Shown piece after piece: positions 1 through 6,887 of a DNA stretch of 64,000 nucleotides. The notes below the pieces were generated by a model. It was not told the DNA's origin. It was given only the letters and a program-made list of their open reading frames with translations, and made no database searches. The position numbers were made by a program, and so were the translations under genes. Location of the stretch: contig NZ_JAIERS010000020.1 of NCBI RefSeq assembly GCF_019746665.1, positions 1-64,000 of the forward strand. Reading direction: 5' to 3'. This stretch comes from Sphingomonas sp. (GTDB lineage: Bacteria; Pseudomonadota; Alphaproteobacteria; Sphingomonadales; Sphingomonadaceae). Each line of letters begins with the position of its first letter. Positions within the stretch are counted from its first letter, which is position 1.

Positions 1-69
1 AAATCATGGAAAACCGAAGGAAACCTGCGCCTCCCGCCACCACGCTCGACATAAACTGCGACTGCAAAG
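1..69. other. Left-edge sequence, unassigned
   Basis: No complete gene fits here. On the plus strand a frame is open from the window edge to TAA at 52-54, which could be the last 17 codons of a gene lying to the left. On the minus strand an ATG at 50-52 opens a frame that runs off the edge. Neither can be judged from this window. The stretch abuts the palindrome at 70-105, so it may belong to whatever rearranged or inserted DNA truncated the helicase gene. Confidence 0.3.
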
Positions 70-105
70 AATATGTTTAATGTTGAGCTCAACATTAGAC
101 ATATT
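70..105. repeat. 36-bp near-perfect palindrome at gene truncation point
   Basis: The left arm AATATGTTTAATGTTGAG (70-87) and right arm CTCAACATTAGACATATT (88-105) are reverse complements with one mismatched pair and no spacer. The minus-strand methylase-helicase frame ends inside it (TAA at 95-97). Such a head-to-head palindrome could be a recombination site, two abutted inverted ends of a mobile element, or an operator. It is too AT-rich and too symmetrical to be ordinary coding sequence in this GC-rich region. Confidence 0.75.
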
Positions 106-2659
106 CCCTCGGCGTGATGTCGACGCGAACGTCGTTCCATTCCTCGGTCGGCAGCTCGGTCAGGCGGCGCTCCATCAACGCCTCGCCCGTGGAGACGATC
201 TGAATGACGGCGACGTGGCCGGCTTCCAGGTCGCTGGTGATCGACCGGATCAGGGTCGGCGTCTTCATGCTGGTGAGCAGATGGCCGAAGAAGCGCTGCT
301 TGGCGCTCTCGAAGGCCGAGCGGGCGGCGGACTTCGCCTGCCGGTTGAGCGTGCCGGACGCGCCGGTGATATTGGCGGCCTCCATCGCCGCGTCGAGGTG
401 GTTATGGATGATGGCGAAGGCCCCGGCATAGGCATCGTAGATGCGGGTCTGCTCAAGGGTCAGCGCGTGCTCGACCAGTTCGTATTCCACGCCGTCGAAA
501 GAGAGCGAGCGGGCGGTGTAGAGGCCGAGCGCGCGCAGGTCGCGGGCTAGCACCTCCATCGCCGCGACGCCGCCGGCCTCGATCGCCTCGACGAACTCGG
601 CGCGAGTGCTGAACGGAAAATCCCCGCCGCCCCACAGGCCGAGCCGCTGGGCGTAGGCGAGGTTGTGGACCGTCGTGGCGCCGGTCGCCGAGACATAGAC
701 GACGCGGGCGTTCGGCACCGCGTGCTGAAGGCGCAGGCCGGCGCGGCCCTGCTGCGAGGCGGCGACGTCGCCGCGTTCTCCCTTGCCGCCACCGGCGTTC
801 TGCATCGCGTGCGCCTCGTCGAAAATGAGGACTCCGTCGAAGTCTGAGCCCAACCATTCGACCATCTGTCGGACGCGCGAAACCTTCTCGCCACGGTCGT
901 CGGAGCGTAGCGTGGCATAGGTCGTAAACAGGACGCCTTCCGGCAGCGTGATCGGCCGCCCCTGCGGGAAGCGCGACAGCGGCGTTACCAGCAGGCGCTC
1001 CATGCCGAGCGCCGACCAGTCGCGCTGCGCGTCCTCGATCAGCTTGTCGGACTTGCTGATCCACACCGCCTTGCGGCGGCCCTGGAGCCAGTTGTCGAGA
1101 ATGATCGCGGCGGACTGACGCCCTTTGCCGACGCCGGTGCCGTCACCGATCATGAAGCCGCGCCGGAAGCGCGCGGCGTTCGTCGCATCCTCGCGCGCGG
1201 CGGTGACGACATCGAAGGTGGCGTCCACCGTCCACGATCCGGCAAGATGATCAGAGTGAGCCTCGCCGGCATAAATGACGGTCTCGAGCTGCGCGTCGGA
1301 CAGCAGCTCGTGGATATTGACCGGGAGGTGCGGCCGATAGCTCGGTCTGGGCGGGGCGACCGAAGCCATCGCCGCCGATTGCACCAGCCTGGTGGGGTGC
1401 GCATGAGAGCCGGCAATACGGATCGCCTGCAAACCGTATTCTTCATAGATGCCGTCGGACAAACGGCCGTCTTCGACCGCTAGGCCGTCCTGGGTCTCGT
1501 AGGCGAGCGGCAGGCCCTCCGGCTCGGCCATCGGCACGGCCGCAGGGACGGCCTTGGCGGTGCGGTTGATATAGCCGCCGCGCACGCTGCGAGGGGCGGA
1601 AGCCGCGACAGTCGGGACCGTGAGGGAGGGATCGACGGCGAGCCGCGTCGGCAGATGATCGTCGAGCCAGCCCAGCAGCGTGGCGGCGTTCGAGGCAACG
1701 CCGGGTGCGGCCGGGAACACGGCCGGATCGTCGGCGGGCCGCTTGTCGATAACGGTCAGCCGCGTCGGAAACGTCGTGCCGTGTTTGGCATAGACCGCGC
1801 CGTCGATGGCGGCGGAGAAGACGATGCGCCCGCGCTCCTGCAGGCGAATGAAGGCGTCCCGCCAGGCCAGATTGTCGGGCGCGAAGCTGGCGCCGGTGAT
1901 CGTGACGAGCCGGCCGCCGGGAGCGAGACGCGCCAGAGCCGAGGCGACATGGCGATATGTGGTGTCGGCTATGCGGCCTTCGACATTGGCCATCGCCGAG
2001 AATGGCGGGTTCATCAGCACGACGCTGGGCGTGACGGCGGGATCGAGGTGATCGTCGATCTGCGCCGCGTCGAAGCGGGTGACGGGAAGAACCGGGAAGA
2101 GGAGGTCCAGCAGCCCGGCGCGGGTTTCGGCGAGCTCGTTGAGCACGAGCACACCGCCGGCGATCTCAGCGAGAATGGCGAGAAGGCCGGTGCCGGCGGA
2201 AGGCTCCAGCACCCGGTCGGCCGGCGTGATGGCAGCGGCGTGGGCCGCGACCAGGCCGAGCGGGATCGGCGTCGAGAACTGCTGGAAGGTCTGGCTCTCG
2301 GCCGAACGGCGTGTATGCGTCGGCAGGAGGCTGGCGATCTTCGTCAACGCGGACAGCCGCGCAGCCGGAGTCCCGGCTTTGCGGAAAAGCGCCTTTCCGT
2401 ATTTGCGCAGGAACAGGACGGTCGCGGCCTCGCAGGCTTCATAGGCGGTCTTCCAGTCCCAAGCGCCGGTGGAATCGGATGCGCCGAAGGCGGTCTCCAT
2501 CGCTGCGCGCAGGGCAGCAGCGTCGACGCGCTTGCCGCATTCGAGATGGGGCAGCAGCAGACCAGCGGCCGTGAAGATGGCAGCGGCGGGTTCGCGATTG
2601 GGGCCGCGTGGAAGCTGCGCGGCGGCGGACGCCGCCGCGGATGCGGAAATCAGGGTCAT
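95..2659 (-). CDS. Strawberry-notch-type methyltransferase-helicase, C-terminally truncated
   Basis: This is an 854-residue protein starting at the ATG at 2659, preceded by GAGGCTC. An N-terminal class I methyltransferase fold is visible, with an AdoMet loop EPSAGTG (about 152-158) and a catalytic NPPF (217-220). It is followed by a SNF2/strawberry-notch helicase with Walker A GDGTGVGKGR (505-514) and DEAH (614-617). Known full-length members carried on alphaproteobacterial plasmids and ICEs run to roughly 1,400 residues and include a second RecA-like lobe. Here the frame stops shortly after the first lobe, inside the palindrome at 70-105, so the protein is probably inactive as a helicase. 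Phage P1 DarB, an antirestriction protein, has a comparable methylase plus helicase layout. An antirestriction role here is an inference, supported by the nearby ardC genes. Confidence 0.7.
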   Translation of the reverse strand: MTLISASAAASAAAQLPRGPNREPAAAIFTAAGLLLPHLECGKRVDAAALRAAMETAFGASDSTGAWDWKTAYEACEAATVLFLRKYGKALFRKAGTPAARLSALTKIASLLPTHTRRSAESQTFQQFSTPIPLGLVAAHAAAITPADRVLEPSAGTGLLAILAEIAGGVLVLNELAETRAGLLDLLFPVLPVTRFDAAQIDDHLDPAVTPSVVLMNPPFSAMANVEGRIADTTYRHVASALARLAPGGRLVTITGASFAPDNLAWRDAFIRLQERGRIVFSAAIDGAVYAKHGTTFPTRLTVIDKRPADDPAVFPAAPGVASNAATLLGWLDDHLPTRLAVDPSLTVPTVAASAPRSVRGGYINRTAKAVPAAVPMAEPEGLPLAYETQDGLAVEDGRLSDGIYEEYGLQAIRIAGSHAHPTRLVQSAAMASVAPPRPSYRPHLPVNIHELLSDAQLETVIYAGEAHSDHLAGSWTVDATFDVVTAAREDATNAARFRRGFMIGDGTGVGKGRQSAAIILDNWLQGRRKAVWISKSDKLIEDAQRDWSALGMERLLVTPLSRFPQGRPITLPEGVLFTTYATLRSDDRGEKVSRVRQMVEWLGSDFDGVLIFDEAHAMQNAGGGKGERGDVAASQQGRAGLRLQHAVPNARVVYVSATGATTVHNLAYAQRLGLWGGGDFPFSTRAEFVEAIEAGGVAAMEVLARDLRALGLYTARSLSFDGVEYELVEHALTLEQTRIYDAYAGAFAIIHNHLDAAMEAANITGASGTLNRQAKSAARSAFESAKQRFFGHLLTSMKTPTLIRSITSDLEAGHVAVIQIVSTGEALMERRLTELPTEEWNDVRVDITPREYV

Positions 2660-2662
2660 GAT

Positions 2663-2760
2663 GTGAGCCTCGGGAGAGCGGGAACGGACGAGCCGCGCGG
2701 CGCTCTCTCTCGACCGCACCGGCTCAAACCCGTTCCGGCCGCCCTCTCACTCTCGGGACG
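2663..2760 (-). promoter_or_regulatory. Leader repeat, copy A (upstream of methylase-helicase)
   Basis: Read on the minus strand, this leader contains GAGAGTGAGAGGGCGG, then an ACGGGTTTGAG block and GTCGAGAGAGAG, and ends just before the start codon at 2659. The same blocks in the same order precede the ParB-like gene (6283-6372) and the split ardC (13697-13780). Copy A lacks the CCCGTCGCGGAG block of the other two. Shared untranslated leaders suggest one regulator, or one RNA element, controls all three genes. Confidence 0.55.
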
Positions 2761-2769
2761 CCGGCATGG

Positions 2770-2802
2770 AAAAAGCGCCCGACCGTGAGGTGGGGCGCTT
2801 TT
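2770..2802 (-). terminator. Hairpin terminator after the 98-aa ORF
   Basis: AAAAAGCGCCC (2770-2780) pairs with GGGCGCTTTT (2793-2802). Read on the minus strand the stem is followed by a T-run, as in an intrinsic terminator. It lies 8 bp beyond the stop codon of the gene ending at 2810 and separates it from the leader of the methylase-helicase gene. Confidence 0.7.
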
Positions 2803-2809
2803 CCGGGGA

Positions 2810-3106
2810 TCAGCTCCAGTGTCCGTCCGCGATCTCGCAGGCGACGAGCGCGCGGGCCTTGCGGATGAGGTCATCGCCGCAGGTGTCGATGTGGCCGAAA
2901 AACCTGGCGCGGGCGCCGTTCTTGGCCCAATCGGCATAGGCGCAATATTCGCGAGCCTCGGATCGGAAGGCCCGCATGTCGTTGGCCCAGTGCGGCTTGG
3001 GCTCGATGACGACGGTGATGCCGTCCCTGGTTTCCGGCCAGGGCAGAGACCGTTCGCGCGGCGGATGCTGGCGATCCGCCGCGAAGATGGCGTCGATGTC
3101 GGTCAT
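2810..3106 (-). CDS. Hypothetical protein, 98 aa
   Basis: Small soluble protein that I cannot assign to a family. It begins MTDIDAIF at 3106, and its start overlaps the stop of the upstream gene (ATGA, 3103-3106), so the two are translationally coupled. The sequence has a Trp- and Arg-rich middle (PKPHWANDMRAF) and two Cys residues but no signal peptide or membrane segment. It belongs to the run of small minus-strand genes between the ParB-like gene and the methylase-helicase, which are typical accessory genes of alphaproteobacterial plasmids and ICEs. Confidence 0.7.
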   Translation of the reverse strand: MTDIDAIFAADRQHPPRERSLPWPETRDGITVVIEPKPHWANDMRAFRSEAREYCAYADWAKNGARARFFGHIDTCGDDLIRKARALVACEIADGHWS

Positions 3107-3366
3107 GGCGCCTCTCCCGCGTCGGGGCGCACGAAGCCTTCGGGATCGCCGGGATCGGGCGGCAGATAGGCGTCGTAGGGATTGCCGTGGGCGAGATGGC
3201 CGAAGGGCGTGAAGACGTAATCGCCGTCGTCCCGACCCACGGCGCAGATGACGTAGCGCGAGCTGCCAGTCACCGCGTCGAGGCATTCCATGAGGGCGAG
3301 ATTGCCGTCGCCCGCCGCGCGCAGCAGGGTCTGGAAATTGGTCCTGGCGTAAGAGGGAATGCTCAT
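3103..3366 (-). CDS. Small conserved plasmid/ICE protein (DUF6117-like), 87 aa
   Basis: Starts MSIPSYARTNFQTLLRAAGD and contains a YVICAVGRDDGDYVFTPFG stretch. I recognise this as the small protein family commonly found beside ParB-like and ArdC genes on alphaproteobacterial mobile DNA (DUF6117). No biochemical function is known to me. The start overlaps the stop of the 138-aa gene by four bases, and its own stop overlaps the start of the 98-aa gene, so three genes are read as a coupled string. Confidence 0.75.
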   Translation of the reverse strand: MSIPSYARTNFQTLLRAAGDGNLALMECLDAVTGSSRYVICAVGRDDGDYVFTPFGHLAHGNPYDAYLPPDPGDPEGFVRPDAGEAP

Positions 3367-3779
3367 AGCGGTCCTCCCTCGCCGGAGATGGTCTGATCGA
3401 GCCAGCCATCGGTGTAGATCCAGTCCACGGTCTCGCCGGTGGCGAGGTCGAGGACATGCGCACCGCCGCCGAAGCCATCGAGCCGGGGCTTCGAGCAGAT
3501 GTTGGCGTATTGGAATCCCCATCTGCCTTTGAGGCCGAACGCGGCGGCGCAGCGGTTCACGAAGTGGATGAGGCGTTCGGGATCGCCGGTCACGTCGTCG
3601 CGCATCCAGAGTTGGCTGCCGCCATGCTCCGGTTGGATCGAAAGGAGGAAGCCTTCGGAGGGTGGTTCCTCCGATGCGCCGTCCTCGGACAGGCGGTTGT
3701 AGAGATCGAGCGCTCGGGCGGCGTTCTCGGGCGTGCCGACGTTGAGCAGGCACGAGAAATGGGTGAAATAGTCGGCCAT
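3363..3779 (-). CDS. Hypothetical protein, 138 aa
   Basis: Begins MADYFTHFSCLLNVGTPENA with a good AGGAG ribosome site upstream of 3779. It is acidic and rich in aromatic residues (WGFQYANIC, WIYTDGWLDQ) with no signal peptide. I see no catalytic motif. It is the first gene of the coupled trio 3779-2810 and follows the hairpin at 3801-3822, so the trio may have its own promoter or be read through from the ParB-like gene. Confidence 0.7.
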   Translation of the reverse strand: MADYFTHFSCLLNVGTPENAARALDLYNRLSEDGASEEPPSEGFLLSIQPEHGGSQLWMRDDVTGDPERLIHFVNRCAAAFGLKGRWGFQYANICSKPRLDGFGGGAHVLDLATGETVDWIYTDGWLDQTISGEGGPL

Positions 3780-3800
3780 GACAGGCTCCTGAAACGAGAA

Positions 3801-3822
3801 AGCCCGGCGCGATGGCCGGGCT
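3801..3822 (-). terminator. Hairpin terminator after the 73-aa ORF
   Basis: AGCCCGGC (3801-3808) pairs with GCCGGGCT (3815-3822) across a 6-nt loop. On the minus strand it is followed by TTTCTCG. It lies between the stop at 3853 and the next minus-strand gene at 3779. Confidence 0.65.
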
Positions 3823-3852
3823 CAGTTGGGTTGAGGGATGATCGAAGACCGG

Positions 3853-4074
3853 TCAGTAGCCGAACCGCCAGGACGGCCAGGGCTGGCCGTCGTCGGCGGC
3901 GGCGACGGCTTCCGGCAGGTAGCCGGCATCGCCTTCGACCAAGGACGGATCGCGCACCGGCGTCTCGTCGATGATGGTGATGCAAACGACGAGGCCGTCT
4001 TCGACCTCGACGTGAACGGGCACGAGATACTGGAAGACGACGCGGCGCGTGGCCGACGGGTCGGGTTCAATCAT
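3853..4074 (-). CDS. Hypothetical protein, 73 aa
   Basis: Small acidic protein starting MIEPDPSATRRVVFQYLVPV at 4074, with AAGGAGAC as ribosome site; an ATG 13 codons further upstream lacks one. It contains a beta-like segment with many Val and Ile residues followed by an Asp/Glu-rich tail ending WPSWRFGY. No family recognised. It lies between the ParB-like gene and the small-gene trio on the same strand. Confidence 0.65.
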   Translation of the reverse strand: MIEPDPSATRRVVFQYLVPVHVEVEDGLVVCITIIDETPVRDPSLVEGDAGYLPEAVAAADDGQPWPSWRFGY

Positions 4075-4097
4075 GGAAGGTCTCCTTGCGAGGATAC

Positions 4098-4124
4098 GGG
4101 GAAGCGACCTCAAGCCGCTTCCCC
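4098..4124 (-). terminator. Hairpin after the ParB-like gene
   Basis: GGGGAAGCG (4098-4106) pairs with CGCTTCCCC (4116-4124), a perfect 9-bp stem just beyond the stop codon at 4135. There is no T-run on the minus strand, so it may only attenuate transcription or protect the mRNA end. Confidence 0.5.
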
Positions 4125-4134
4125 GCCGTGATGG

Positions 4135-6279
4135 TCATTCGGCCGCGATCGTCAGGGCGTCGTCGTCCTCGATCTCGTCGGCTTCCTCGTCGTCGCCATC
4201 CTTGCTGAGGAAGTCCGGCAAAGCGGCATCGTCTCCGGCGTCTGCCTCCGTGCCCGGTTCGATGGTCTGCCCGTCATCGAGGTCGACCAGGCGCAGCGGC
4301 TCCGGCAGCCAGCCGGTGTCGGCCAGCAGGCGCTCGGCCTCCTTGGCCATGTCACCCTTCTTCAGATGGTCGATGAGCTGGGCAGCCCGCTCGCCCGCGC
4401 CTTCGCGCACGGCTTCGAGGATGCGGGGCTTGGTGACGCGGCCGAGATAGTTGCCGACCGTCGGCCTCCAGCCCGCCGCCACCATGTCGAGGCCGGTGGC
4501 TCGCGCCAGCCGGTCGGCCTGCGAGAGGCGCACGTCCAGCCCATGCTGGCTGACGCCCGATCCGCTGTAGGGATTGGGCCGCTCGAACAGGGCGTTCACG
4601 CCGTAGCTGACGCAATGGGCGAGCAGATCGAGGCGCGTGCCGGGGTCGAGCAGGGAGAGCCAGTCCCACAGGGCCTGGTCGTCGTCGGGAACGTGATCGC
4701 CCCAGCGCTCCTGTCGCTCGGCGACCTCACGCGCGGGCGGGCTGTCCTTCAACTCCTCGGACTGTGCCGAGAAGGAGATATGATTGACGCGGGCCTCGAG
4801 GCAGCCGGCCGGTGCGGTGCGCCGGAAGGTGTCGCTGACCAGCTTGTGCAGCAGCATGGTCATGGCGACGTCGGGATGTTCCGCAACCGCGTTGCGCAGC
4901 GCCAAGGTGCGATGTGCGGTCAGCTCGATGACGAGGCGCTCGGGCAACGGCTTGATGCCGTCCTCCTCATCGTCCTCCGGTTCCGCGGGCTGGCCGCCGA
5001 TGGTGATGACGGCGCGTTGAACGGCGGGCGCGGCCTGCTGGCCAGCTTCACCGTCAACCTCCGGCGCATCGCTGCGTTCGGTCTCGACGGGACGTTCATC
5101 CTCGGGACGGACATAGCCGCGATCCACCGACAGCGAGCCGTCGGCGTCGAGGCTGATGAAGACGCCGGCGACGGCGATGGCGGCCGGATCGTAGATCGTT
5201 GGGCGCTGCTCGAAGGCGTCGAGGGCCTGTTCGATCTCGCCGAGACGTGCGTCGATCTCGTCCGGGAGCTCGTCGGCTTCGGCATATTCGGCTTCGAGCC
5301 GGTCGTATTCGTCGCGCAGCGCTTCGCGGGTGGCGCTCTCCTCCTCGGTCAGGTCGACCGTGACGCCAGCCAGTTCGCGAAGCCCATGCTGGTGGCCGTA
5401 GGGAAAGCTCAAGGCGGCCTCGACCCATTTCCAGCCTTCGCTCGCGATCTCGTCGGCGGTGGTCTTCAGCTTGTCGGCCACCATGCTGTCGAGCAGGGCC
5501 GGATCTTGCAGCCAGCCTCCATCGTCCGACTGGAACAGGTCGCGCAGCACGATGCCGCCGGCCGCCTCATAAGCCTCGACGCCGATGAAGACGGCCCTTT
5601 TGTCGGAGGCGCGTACCGAGGTCTCGGTCAGCATCCGACGGATCTGATAGGGCTCCTTCTGCCAGCTATCCTTGACTGCCTCCCAGACCTGTTCCTGACG
5701 GGCATGGTCGGCGCTGACGGTGAAGGCCATGAGCTGTTCGAGCGTCATGCCATCCTCGGCATAGATCTCGAGCAAAGTCGGCGAGACGGATGCGAGGCGC
5801 AGGCGCTGCTTCACGACATTGACGCCGACGAAGAAGGCGGCGGCGATGGCTTCCTCGGTCATGCCCTTGTCGCGCATGGCTTGGAAGGCGCGGAACTGGT
5901 CGAGTGGATGCAGCGGTGCGCGCTCCATGTTCTCGACCAGCGAGACCTCGTCGACCAGGATGTCGCTGTTGGCGTCGCCGACGACGCAGGGCACCGGCGC
6001 GGTCTTGGCCAGGCGCTTCTGCTTCGCGAGCAGTTCGAGCGCCCGATAGCGGCGGCCGCCGGCGGGCACTTCGAACATGCCGCTTTCGGCGCCATCGGCG
6101 TCGAGGACGGGACGGACATGGAGGCTCTGGATGAGACCGCGCCGGGCGATGGACTCGGCCAGCTCCTCGATCGAGACGCCGGCCTTGACGCGCCGGACAT
6201 TGGACTGGCTCAGCACCAGCTTGTTGAAGGGGATGTCGCGCGCCGACGATAGGATGATCTTCTGAATGGCAGTCGCCAT
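4135..6279 (-). CDS. ParB/Spo0J-domain protein, 714 aa
   Basis: Start MATAIQKIIL at 6279. The N-terminal ParB/Srx-like domain (about 15-120) has the CTP/nucleotide-binding signature PAGGRRYRAL (72-81) and SLVENMER (113-120). A helix-turn-helix follows (about 140-165). The remaining 500 residues are acidic and of unknown fold, with a very acidic C-terminus. Classical chromosomal ParB is about 300 residues. This long form is the type found on alphaproteobacterial plasmids and ICEs next to ardC and methylase-helicase genes and usually lacks a ParA partner, as here. The role is more likely DNA binding or gene regulation on the mobile element than canonical partition. Preceded by leader copy B. 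Confidence 0.8.
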   Translation of the reverse strand: MATAIQKIILSSARDIPFNKLVLSQSNVRRVKAGVSIEELAESIARRGLIQSLHVRPVLDADGAESGMFEVPAGGRRYRALELLAKQKRLAKTAPVPCVVGDANSDILVDEVSLVENMERAPLHPLDQFRAFQAMRDKGMTEEAIAAAFFVGVNVVKQRLRLASVSPTLLEIYAEDGMTLEQLMAFTVSADHARQEQVWEAVKDSWQKEPYQIRRMLTETSVRASDKRAVFIGVEAYEAAGGIVLRDLFQSDDGGWLQDPALLDSMVADKLKTTADEIASEGWKWVEAALSFPYGHQHGLRELAGVTVDLTEEESATREALRDEYDRLEAEYAEADELPDEIDARLGEIEQALDAFEQRPTIYDPAAIAVAGVFISLDADGSLSVDRGYVRPEDERPVETERSDAPEVDGEAGQQAAPAVQRAVITIGGQPAEPEDDEEDGIKPLPERLVIELTAHRTLALRNAVAEHPDVAMTMLLHKLVSDTFRRTAPAGCLEARVNHISFSAQSEELKDSPPAREVAERQERWGDHVPDDDQALWDWLSLLDPGTRLDLLAHCVSYGVNALFERPNPYSGSGVSQHGLDVRLSQADRLARATGLDMVAAGWRPTVGNYLGRVTKPRILEAVREGAGERAAQLIDHLKKGDMAKEAERLLADTGWLPEPLRLVDLDDGQTIEPGTEADAGDDAALPDFLSKDGDDEEADEIEDDDALTIAAE

Positions 6280-6282
6280 GTT

Positions 6283-6372
6283 CGTTACTCCGCGACGGGC
6301 GGCCGGGAGCCTCTCTCTCGACCTCCAACCCGTCACGAAGCGAAGCGCCGCCCTCTCACTCTCGGAGGGCAG
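6283..6372 (-). promoter_or_regulatory. Leader repeat, copy B (upstream of ParB-like gene)
   Basis: On the minus strand this reads GAGAGTGAGAGGGCGG, CGTGACGGGTTGGAGG, TCGAGAGAGAGG, then GCCCGTCGCGGAG just before the ATG at 6279. GTGACGGG and CCCGTCGC can pair, giving a possible leader hairpin conserved in copy C. See the copies at 2663-2760 and 13697-13780. Confidence 0.6.
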
Positions 6373-6383
6373 CGCCAGGCGGG

Positions 6384-6425
6384 CGGAAAGGCGTAAAGCC
6401 GGAAGCCCGCTTCTCCGCCTTTCCG
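6384..6425 (-). terminator. Hairpin terminator of the split ardC
   Basis: CGGAAAGGCG (6384-6393) pairs with CGCCTTTCCG (6416-6425) around an internal 22-nt loop that can itself pair partly. It lies just beyond the ardC stop codon (6439) and before leader copy B. Confidence 0.5.
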
Positions 6426-6438
6426 GTTTTCAGGCTCG

Positions 6439-6765
6439 TTACGCCGCTTGCCGTTCGTCGTCGGCCGCATCGACATCGGCGCCCGGCAGGAACCCGAGCA
6501 GCCAGTCGGCCGCCTTGCTGGCCTGGGAAGCGGCGTGCACGATGGCGCGATTGTCCTCGCGCAGCACCTCGAGCCAGGAGCCGATATAGTCGGCATGGCG
6601 GACGGTGGGTGTGATGCCGAGCGCGGCGCAGCAGAAGGCCGCGTTGATCTCGGCGACCAGCTCCTCGAAGGCGTATTTCTTCGAGCCGAAGGAACCCGAG
6701 AAATCGCGGTTCAGGCGCGAGGGGTGGCCTGTGGCGTGCCCCAACTCGTGGTAGGTCCCATCCAT
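6439..6765 (-). pseudogene. ardC: ardC 3' half, cut off by element insertion
   Basis: This is the C-terminal 103 residues of an ArdC-type antirestriction protein, from HELGHATGHPSRLNRD onward, including the zincin HExxH motif and downstream FEELVAEI. It lies directly against the left end of the 6.3-kb element. The first half of the same gene is at 13058-13696 on the far side. Joining 13058 to 6750 restores codons TAL-HELGH in frame and a 316-residue protein. The element end happens to supply an in-frame ATG (6765-6763) four codons before the zinc motif, giving a possible 108-residue product, but no good ribosome site is seen. Confidence 0.85.
6745..6750. repeat. Left 6-bp direct repeat (CTCGTG) of the element
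   Basis: Encodes the His-Glu of the HELGH motif on the minus strand (CACGAG). Identical to 13052-13057. It probably is the strand-exchange core of the recombinase. Confidence 0.75.
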
Positions 6766-6768
6766 AAC

Positions 6769-6867
6769 GTGTCCTTTCTGTCCTCTTCTGCCAATCAAGC
6801 AGGACACATGATCCGAGCCCCCTCTTCTCTGCCGGACAGGGAGGGCCCGAGGGCCCTTCCTGTCCGG
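6769..6867. promoter_or_regulatory. Left-end recombinase site cluster and 36-bp hairpin
   Basis: Five TGTCC/GGACA pentamers occur here in both orientations (6770, 6779, 6802, 6834 and 6861). The last two lie in a long inverted repeat at 6832-6867, whose arms CCGGACAGGGAGGGCCC and GGGCCCTTCCTGTCCGG match at 16 of 17 positions around a GA loop. It ends 20 bp before the first recombinase ATG. It could be arm-type recombinase binding sites, an autoregulatory operator or a transcription attenuator. The right end has a matching TGTCC-GGACA pair at 13016-13034. Confidence 0.6.
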
Positions 6868-6887
6868 TTGCAATCTTGGGAGTGGGT

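Noticed and set aside
4366..6252. Long plus-strand frame (628 codons) opposite the ParB-like gene
   Set aside because: It is the antisense shadow of a GC-rich gene. The ParB domain, HTH and ribosome site are on the minus strand.
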